DNA of 64,000 nucleotides, from positions 248,001 through 312,000 of the forward strand of contig NZ_JAMXBF010000003.1 of the NCBI RefSeq assembly GCF_023823685.1. The letters run 5' to 3'. Position numbers and translations under genes: made by a program. The number at the start of each line of letters is the position of its first letter. The first letter of the stretch is position 1. This document shows, piece after piece, positions 58,506 through 64,000 of the stretch. The notes under the pieces were generated by a model, which was given only the letters and a program-made list of their open reading frames with translations, did no database searches and had not been told where the DNA came from. This DNA comes from Pseudomonas subflava. Lineage in GTDB: Bacteria; Pseudomonadota; Gammaproteobacteria; Pseudomonadales; Pseudomonadaceae.

Positions 58506-58955
58506 ATGCCTCATTGGCTGATGAAATCAGAACCCGACGAACTGTCCATCCATCACTTGCAGCAGCTCGGCACGGCGCGCTGGGATGGGGTGCGCAACTA
58601 CCAGGCACGCAACTTCATGCGCAGCATGCAACCGGGCGACCTGTTCTTCTTCTACCACTCCAGCTGTCCCGAGCCGGGCATCGCCGGTATCGCCCGAATC
58701 GCCGGTACGGTCTACCCGGACCCCACCGCCCTGGACCCGCAGAGCCATTACTTCGATGCCAAGGCCAGCGCCGAGAAGAATCCCTGGAGCGCGCTGGATG
58801 TCGAGTTCGTCGAGGCCTTCCCTATCGTCCTGCCGCTGGCAAGCCTGCGCGCCGAGCCGGCCCTGGCGGAGCTGGCACTGGTGCAGCGCGGCAGCCGCCT
58901 GTCGGTGATGCCGGTGAGCAACGCCCAATGGGCCGCCGTTCTCGCACTGCGTTGA
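58506..58955 (+). CDS. EVE domain-containing protein
   Basis: 149-residue PUA-like EVE fold (YTH relative) thought to bind modified bases in nucleic acid. Motifs: MPHWLMKSEPDELSIHHL, WDGVRNYQARNFMR, GDLFFFYHSSCPEPGIAG; the aromatic cage residues appear intact. It follows the small membrane-protein region and precedes a diguanylate cyclase by 47 bp. Biological role in Pseudomonas unknown. Confidence 0.92.
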   Translation: MPHWLMKSEPDELSIHHLQQLGTARWDGVRNYQARNFMRSMQPGDLFFFYHSSCPEPGIAGIARIAGTVYPDPTALDPQSHYFDAKASAEKNPWSALDVEFVEAFPIVLPLASLRAEPALAELALVQRGSRLSVMPVSNAQWAAVLALR

Positions 58956-59002
58956 GTCGCGGCAGGCGCTGTGCTATGACCAGCACATAGCCTGCGGAGC
59001 CG

Positions 59003-60859
59003 ATGATGCGCGCACGATCCGTCTGGCCGGCGCGCCTGGCGCTGGTCGTCCTTTTCCTGATGATGTGCCTGGCCAGCCTGGCGCTCTGGCAGCAGCTGGA
59101 GGACGATCAGCGCGAACGCATCGGCGAGCGCGTCGACTACCAGGCCCAGGCCCTGGCACGCCAGCTGGAAAATACCCTGCAGGCCGAGGTGGAAAGCCTG
59201 GAGCGCATCGCCCGCCTGTGGCGCCACCTCGGCCGTCTCGACCGCAAGGACTGGGAACAGGAGGCGCAGCTGGCGCTGGACGAATTTCCCGCCTACCAAT
59301 CCATACAATGGCTCGGCCCTGACCTGTACATGCGCTGGCTGGTGCCGCTGCAGGGCAACGAGGCGGCCACCCGCTTTCACCTCGCTCCAGACCACCCCAA
59401 TTACCCGGTGGCGATACAGGCTAGACAGACCGGCCAGCAACGCTTCTCCAACAGTTTCCAGCTGGTCCAGGGCGGGCGCGGCTTCGTCCTCTATACGCCG
59501 CTATACCTGGACGGCGCTGAAGGGCAGTTGGAGTTCGACGGTTTCCTGCAAGGCGTATTCCGGGTCGATCCTCTGATGGACCGCCTGCTCGACCAACTCG
59601 GCGACGACGGCTTCAGCGTGCGCCTGCTGGAGAACAGCCAGGTCCTCTATCGCCTCGAACGCTCCGAGACGGTAGGCGGCATGACTCGCGACGTGCCGCT
59701 GCAGCTCCTCAACAATGGCGCCTTCAAGCTCCAGCTGAGTCCTACCACTCGCCTGGTGCAGGGTCTGTCCACACCACTACCGCAGGTAGTGCTGGGCGCC
59801 AGCCTGGCCATCAGCCTGCTGCTGGTCGCGGCGCTGGCCCTGGCTCTGGAAAACGCCCGACGCACCGGTGCCACTCAGCAGGCCAACCGGCGCCTACGGG
59901 TCGAGGCGGAGCGCCGCGAGGAAATCGAACGCCACCTGCGTGACAGCCGTGAACGCCTGCAACTGGTGCTCGACCTCACCGACTCGAGCCACGACGGACT
60001 GTTCATCTTCGATACCCGCAGCCGCGAGCTGCTGCACATGAACCAGGCTACCTATGCGGGCCTTGGCTACCGCGCCGAACAGTTCGCCGAGCTGCTGCGC
60101 GACCATCCGGACCAGTTGCTGCCGGGTTTCGACGAATGGCTGGAGCAGGTCCGCGAGGCTCAGCGAGACAATCAGTCGCGCATCTTCCAGCGCGAGCTGT
60201 GCCGCCGCGACGGCAGTCGTCGACCGGCCGAGATCAACACCCAGCTGGTACGTCTGGGCGAGCGTGAATACCTGATCGCCGTGTCCCGCGACAACAGCGA
60301 ACGCCTGGAACTGGAGGCGCGCCTGCAGCGCCTGTCGCAACAGGATGGCCTGACCGGCCTGTACAACCGGCGCTTCTTCGACCAGCAGCTGCACAGCGAG
60401 TGGCGCCGCCTGCGCCGGGTGGGCGCGCCGCTGGCGCTGCTGATGCTGGATATCGATCATTTCAAGGCGTTCAACGACACCCTCGGCCACCTGGCCGGCG
60501 ATGACGCCCTGCGTCAGGTCGGCAAGGCGCTACAGGACAGCCTGCAGCGCGAGGGTGACGTGGCCTGCCGCTACGGCGGCGAGGAATTCGCCATCATCCT
60601 GGCCAACACGGGTCTGGAGGGCGGCGAGCATGTGGCGGCGCGGGTGCATGACCTGGTCGCCGAGCTCGCCATCGCTCACCCCGGCAGCCCACAGAAACGC
60701 CTGACCCTGAGCATCGGCCTGGCCATCGCCGAGCCGGTCAGCGAGGAGCAGCCGGGCAGCCTGATTGCACATTGCGACCAGGCCCTGTACCGGGCCAAGC
60801 ACGAGGGCCGCGACCGCACCTGCGTGTGGAGCGAGGCAACGGACGGCGAGGCGCGCTAG
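59003..60859 (+). CDS. CHASE-PAS-GGDEF diguanylate cyclase
   Basis: 618 residues: helix 1 (about 12-30), a periplasmic CHASE sensor (about 45-245), helix 2 (about 258-282), a short coiled coil, a PAS domain (about 315-435) and a GGDEF domain (about 440-605). Active site GGEEF (CRYGGEEFAII) is intact, with LTGLYNRRFF, MLDIDHFKAFND and an RxxD inhibition site (REGD) 5 residues before GGEEF. Expected to make c-di-GMP in response to an external small molecule. No EAL domain. Confidence 0.92.
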   Translation: MMRARSVWPARLALVVLFLMMCLASLALWQQLEDDQRERIGERVDYQAQALARQLENTLQAEVESLERIARLWRHLGRLDRKDWEQEAQLALDEFPAYQSIQWLGPDLYMRWLVPLQGNEAATRFHLAPDHPNYPVAIQARQTGQQRFSNSFQLVQGGRGFVLYTPLYLDGAEGQLEFDGFLQGVFRVDPLMDRLLDQLGDDGFSVRLLENSQVLYRLERSETVGGMTRDVPLQLLNNGAFKLQLSPTTRLVQGLSTPLPQVVLGASLAISLLLVAALALALENARRTGATQQANRRLRVEAERREEIERHLRDSRERLQLVLDLTDSSHDGLFIFDTRSRELLHMNQATYAGLGYRAEQFAELLRDHPDQLLPGFDEWLEQVREAQRDNQSRIFQRELCRRDGSRRPAEINTQLVRLGEREYLIAVSRDNSERLELEARLQRLSQQDGLTGLYNRRFFDQQLHSEWRRLRRVGAPLALLMLDIDHFKAFNDTLGHLAGDDALRQVGKALQDSLQREGDVACRYGGEEFAIILANTGLEGGEHVAARVHDLVAELAIAHPGSPQKRLTLSIGLAIAEPVSEEQPGSLIAHCDQALYRAKHEGRDRTCVWSEATDGEAR

Positions 60860-60872
60860 GCGCCGGCGCGAA

Positions 60873-61283
60873 TCACTGGATGATCAGGTTGTTGAACAGC
60901 AGGTCCTCGACGATCGGTATGCCCTCTTCCTGGGTCAGCACATCCTGCACCTGCTTCAGCGCGTCCTGGCGCAGCTTCTCCTTGGCGGCCTCGTCGGCCA
61001 TGCTGGCGTCGGTCTGCTGGGAGAACAGCATCACCAGCTGGTTGCGGATCAGCGGCTCGTGGTGCTCGACCTTTTCCTCCGCCTCGGTGCCGGTCACGCG
61101 CAGGGCGATGTCGGCCTTGAAGAACTTCAGCTTCGGCCCGGCGCCGAAGTTGCCCACCAGCGCCGGCACCAGGCTGACATAGGCGACCTTGGGTGCGGCG
61201 TTCTCTTCCTCCTCGCCGCCACCGCTGGCCAGGGCGGCGCACGGCAGGATCAGGGCGAGCAGCAGGGCGATGGACTTCTTCAC
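60873..61283 (-). CDS. FliL-like flagellar basal-body-associated protein (orphan)
   Basis: 136 residues with a signal/anchor (residues 4-20, then an SGGGEEEEN linker) and a FliL domain (VSLVPALVGNFGAGPKLKFFKADIALRV ... VEHHEPLIRNQLVMLFSQQT). FliL supports the flagellar stator; this copy lies away from any flagellar cluster and may be an extra paralogue acting on a stator or another proton-driven system. Convergent with the cyclase gene, 13 bp apart. Confidence 0.86.
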   Translation of the reverse strand: MKKSIALLLALILPCAALASGGGEEEENAAPKVAYVSLVPALVGNFGAGPKLKFFKADIALRVTGTEAEEKVEHHEPLIRNQLVMLFSQQTDASMADEAAKEKLRQDALKQVQDVLTQEEGIPIVEDLLFNNLIIQ

Positions 61284-61440
61284 GGGCGACTCCTCGAAAG
61301 CGAATGCCGCCTAGCATAGCCATAGCGGCCCGCGCGCCCAAGCCCGACGCTTATGACAGGCCATCAGATGCGGCCATGCTCGTTGACCCCGCAGGCTCGC
61401 CACCTACACTGCCGGACAGTCACGAACCCGAGGAAAGTCC

Positions 61441-62421
61441 ATGAAAGCCCTGCTCTGCAAAGCCTTCGGCCCGGCCTCCAGCCTGGTCCTGGAAGACCTG
61501 CCCAGCCCCGAACCGAAGAAGAACGAGGTGCTGATCGAGGTGCATGCCGCCGGGGTGAATTTCCCTGACACGCTGATCATCGAAGGCAAGTACCAGTTCA
61601 AGCCACCCTTCCCCTTCGCCCCGGGTGGCGAGGCGGCCGGCGTGGTCAAGGCGGTCGGCGAGAAGATCAGCCACCTGCGCGCCGGCGACCGGGTCATGGC
61701 CCTCACCGGCTGGGGCGGTTTCGCCGAGGAAGTAGCGGTGCCCGGCTACAACGTGCTGCCGGTGCCGAAGAGCATGGAGCTGACCACCGCGGCGGCCTTC
61801 GGCATGACCTACGGCACTTCAATGCACGCCCTGAAGCAGCGCGCCAACCTGCAGCCGGGCGAGACCCTGCTGGTGCTCGGCGCCTCCGGTGGCGTCGGCC
61901 TGGCGGCGGTGGAGATCGGCAAGGCCATGGGCGCCAAAGTGATCGCCGCGGCGAGCACCGCCGAGAAGCTGGAAGTGGCGCGCAACGCGGGCGCCGACCA
62001 CCTGATCAACTACAGCGAGCAGAGCCTGAAGGACGAGGTGAAGAAGCTCACCGGCGGCCAGGGCGTGGACGTGATCTACGACCCGGTGGGTGGCGAGCTG
62101 TTCGAGGAGGCCTTCCGCTCCATCGCCTGGAACGGTCGCTTCCTGGTGGTGGGCTTCGCCGCCGGCGGCGGCATCCCGGCCCTGCCGGCCAACCTGCCGC
62201 TGCTCAAGGGCGCGGCGCTGGTCGGGGTGTTCTGGGGCTCGTTCGCCCAGCGCCAGCCGCAGGACAATGCCGCCAACTTCCAGCAGCTGTTCGCCTGGCA
62301 TGCCGAGGGCAAGCTCAAGCCGCTGGTGTCGCAGACCTTCCCGCTGGCCCGCGGCGGCGAGGCCATTGACGCGCTGGGCCAGCGCAAGGCGGTTGGCAAG
62401 GTGGTGGTGCAGGTCAGGTAA
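61441..62421 (+). CDS. NADPH:quinone oxidoreductase family protein (MDR superfamily)
   Basis: 326-residue zinc-free medium-chain reductase. An N-terminal GroES-like domain (EVLIEVHAAGVNFPDTLIIEG) is followed by a Rossmann motif VLGASGGVGLAAVEIGKAMG (about 142-161), the NADPH-binding AAASTAEKLEVA, and DVIYDPVGGELFEEAF. Reduces quinones or enals; exact substrate open. Single gene ending in the terminator at 62438. Confidence 0.9.
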   Translation: MKALLCKAFGPASSLVLEDLPSPEPKKNEVLIEVHAAGVNFPDTLIIEGKYQFKPPFPFAPGGEAAGVVKAVGEKISHLRAGDRVMALTGWGGFAEEVAVPGYNVLPVPKSMELTTAAAFGMTYGTSMHALKQRANLQPGETLLVLGASGGVGLAAVEIGKAMGAKVIAAASTAEKLEVARNAGADHLINYSEQSLKDEVKKLTGGQGVDVIYDPVGGELFEEAFRSIAWNGRFLVVGFAAGGGIPALPANLPLLKGAALVGVFWGSFAQRQPQDNAANFQQLFAWHAEGKLKPLVSQTFPLARGGEAIDALGQRKAVGKVVVQVR

Positions 62422-62437
62422 GACCGCGCACCAGAAG

Positions 62438-62462
62438 AAGCCGCCTACGGGCGGCTTTTTCG
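62438..62462. terminator. bidirectional rho-independent terminator
   Basis: AAGCCGCC-TAC-GGGCGGCTT with TTTTT to the right and AAGAAG to the left; ends the quinone reductase gene and faces the reductase gene converging from the right. Confidence 0.85.
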
Positions 62463-62473
62463 TTTCCGGACGG

Positions 62474-63442
62474 TCACTCGCGAGGGGCGTAGGCGAACAC
62501 GTCGGCGCGCATCTGGTGGGCGTCCATACCGGCCTCCACCAGTGCGTCGAGGGTGCCGTAGACCATGGCCGGCGAGCCGCTGGCGTAGACGTGCAGGGCC
62601 GCCAGATCGGCGAAGTCCTCGCACACCGCCTCGTGCAGCATGCCGCAGCGCCCGGGCCAGCCGCAGGTCTCGCTGACCACCTGGTGCAGGTGCAGGCCGG
62701 GTTGCCCCTGCCAGTCGCGCCAGTGGTCCAGATGGTAGAAGTCGTCGGGGTGGCGCACGCCCCAGTACAGGTGCAGCGGGTGGTCGAAGCCGGTGGCGCG
62801 GCAGTGTTCGATCAGGCTGTGCATCTGCGCCATGCCGGTACCGGCGGCGATCAGCACCAGCGGCCCGTCGGGCAACTCGGCCAGGTGGGTATCGCCGAAG
62901 GGCATCTGCACCCGCGCCAGGCGGGTGCGTCGCAACTGGGCCATCAGCTGGCGCGTGCTGTCCTCGCGGACCAGCACGTGCAGCTCCAGGTCGCGCCCCT
63001 GATGCGGCGCCGAGGCCAGGGAGAAGGCCGACCATTCGCCGTCGTCGCGCTGCAGCAGCAGGTACTGTCCGGCGTGGTAGCGCGGCGCCTTACCGGCCGG
63101 GGCGCGCAGGCGCACGCGGCAGACATCGCCGCCGAGGTCGGTGAGCTCGAGCACCTGGCAACCGAAGGTGCGCACCGGCAGCTCGCCTGGGGCGAGCACG
63201 CCGTCCCAATGCAGCACGCAGTCTTCCAGCGGCTCGGCCAGGCAGGTGAACAGCTCGCCGTGGTCAAGCTCGGCGCCGGCCTGGCGCACCCGCCCCTCCA
63301 CCAGCAGCGCCGCGCAGATGTGGCAGTTGCCGTTGCGGCAGCTTTGCGGGCAGTCGTAGCCCAGGCGCCGCGCGGCATCGAGGATGCGCTCGCCGTCCTG
63401 TACGTTGAGCACCGCGCCCGAGGGTTGCAGGGTGACCTTCAT
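62474..63442 (-). CDS. 2Fe-2S ferredoxin-NAD(P)H reductase (CDP-6-deoxy-delta-3,4-glucoseen reductase-like)
   Basis: About 323 residues. An N-terminal plant-type ferredoxin domain with cysteines in CPQSCRNGNCHICAALL (CX4CX2C, about 31-39) and a fourth cysteine in LFTCLAEP, an FAD domain (RYHAGQYLLLQRDDG) and an NAD domain (VLIAAGTGMAQMHSLIEH). In Pseudomonas this gene sits by ubiD. An ATG at 63469 overlapping the ubiD stop is an equally possible start by coupling; I prefer 63442 by homology of MKVTLQPSG. Confidence 0.9.
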   Translation of the reverse strand: MKVTLQPSGAVLNVQDGERILDAARRLGYDCPQSCRNGNCHICAALLVEGRVRQAGAELDHGELFTCLAEPLEDCVLHWDGVLAPGELPVRTFGCQVLELTDLGGDVCRVRLRAPAGKAPRYHAGQYLLLQRDDGEWSAFSLASAPHQGRDLELHVLVREDSTRQLMAQLRRTRLARVQMPFGDTHLAELPDGPLVLIAAGTGMAQMHSLIEHCRATGFDHPLHLYWGVRHPDDFYHLDHWRDWQGQPGLHLHQVVSETCGWPGRCGMLHEAVCEDFADLAALHVYASGSPAMVYGTLDALVEAGMDAHQMRADVFAYAPRE

Positions 63443-63468
63443 GAAGCCGTCGGCAGATGACCCGCTCA

Positions 63469-64000
63469 TCAATCGATGCCCAACTCGTTCCAGATCTCGT
63501 CGATACGTGAGACCACGGCAGGGTCCTTCTCGATCACCCGACCCCACTCGCGGCTGGTTTCGCCCGGCCACTTGTGGGTGGCGTCGAGGCCCATCTTCGA
63601 GCCGAGGCCGGAGACCGGCGAGGCAAAGTCGAGATAGTCGATCGGCGTATTGTCGATCATCACCGTGTCGCGCTTGGGGTCCATGCGCGTGGTGATGGCC
63701 CAGATCACGTCGTTCCAGTCGCGCGCGTTGACATCGTCGTCGGTGACGATGACGAACTTGGTGTACATGAACTGGCGCAGGAAGGACCAGACGCCGAGCA
63801 TCACGCGCTTGGCGTGGCCGGGGTACTGCTTCTTCATGGTCACCACCGCCATGCGGTAGGAGCAGCCTTCCGGCGGCAGGTAGAAGTCGGTGATCTCCGG
63901 GAACTGCTTCTGCAGGATCGGCACGAACACCTCGTTCAGCGCCACGCCGAGGATCGCCGGCTCATCCGGCGGGCGGCCGGTGTAGGTGCTGTGGTAGATC
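63469..64000 (-). CDS. ubiD: UbiD, 4-hydroxy-3-polyprenylbenzoate decarboxylase (5' part missing)
   Basis: C-terminal 177 residues of the prFMN-dependent decarboxylase of ubiquinone synthesis, cut by the window end. The frame is open to base 64000 with [35 protein letters not shown] and the [20 protein letters not shown] stretch, all UbiD landmarks. Stop overlaps the possible upstream start of the reductase gene. Confidence 0.94.
   Translation of the reverse strand, partial: IYHSTYTGRPPDEPAILGVALNEVFVPILQKQFPEITDFYLPPEGCSYRMAVVTMKKQYPGHAKRVMLGVWSFLRQFMYTKFVIVTDDDVNARDWNDVIWAITTRMDPKRDTVMIDNTPIDYLDFASPVSGLGSKMGLDATHKWPGETSREWGRVIEKDPAVVSRIDEIWNELGID

Overview
The window is an ordinary, densely coded chromosomal segment of a high-GC gammaproteobacterium, almost certainly Pseudomonas in the broad sense. 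The evidence is the set of gene neighbourhoods (metW-DUF4426-rdgB-hemW, pckA/hslO/hslR, rimB-rimK, envZ/ompR, tex, gshA, argA/argE, gcvT-gcvH-gcvP, ubiH/pepP/ygfB, zapA-6S RNA-fthC, ubiD), OprD-type porins, DUF2388 and DUF3392 proteins, and GC-rich codon use. I see no prophage, integrase, CRISPR array, tRNA or rRNA. The species cannot be fixed from this sequence alone.

Layout. 1-4.1 kb: end of the methionine operon (metW lacking only its first base), nucleotide sanitation (rdgB), heme chaperone (hemW) and small conserved proteins. 4.1-7.3 kb: minus-strand pckA, hslO and hslR, with a striking dyad upstream of pckA. 7.3-8.7 kb: rimB-rimK ribosomal-protein modification pair. 8.7-14.1 kb: ompR/envZ with an unusual four-helix membrane protein encoded between them, then tex and a thioesterase. 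14.4-19.3 kb: gshA, a ribosome-modulation-factor-like small protein, argA and argE; here lies a near-tandem duplication that includes a decayed copy of the argA 3' end. 19.4-28.4 kb: phosphate transporter, CYTH triphosphatase, orphan GspE-type ATPase, SPFH/NfeD pair, a diguanylate cyclase, DUF2388 and a lipoprotein hydrolase.

28.4-44.2 kb is the main accessory region: a hexuronate/aldarate catabolic island. It encodes an OprD porin, TRAP and MFS transporters, a DMT exporter/importer, uronate dehydrogenase, an SMP-30 lactonase, galactarate dehydratase, 5-dehydro-4-deoxyglucarate dehydratase, an alpha-ketoglutarate semialdehyde dehydrogenase, a sugar epimerase, a 2-hydroxyacid dehydrogenase and a FadR-type GntR regulator. 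Four 13-bp sites of the form GTYRTACGAYRAC lie at its promoters, twice just downstream of a recognisable -10. Five of its genes also carry A-rich AANAANAA motifs at or near the start codon, the known signature of Hfq/Crc catabolite repression. The chain runs uronate -> aldarolactone -> galactarate -> keto-deoxyglucarate -> alpha-ketoglutarate semialdehyde -> alpha-ketoglutarate.

44.2-64 kb: the glycine cleavage operon, an iron-type ABC permease and binding protein without an ATPase, ubiquinone hydroxylases with pepP and ygfB, the zapA / 6S RNA / fthC locus, a previously easy-to-miss 43-residue membrane protein, an EVE protein, a CHASE-PAS-GGDEF diguanylate cyclase, an orphan FliL, a quinone reductase, a ferredoxin-NAD(P)H reductase and a ubiD gene cut by the window end.
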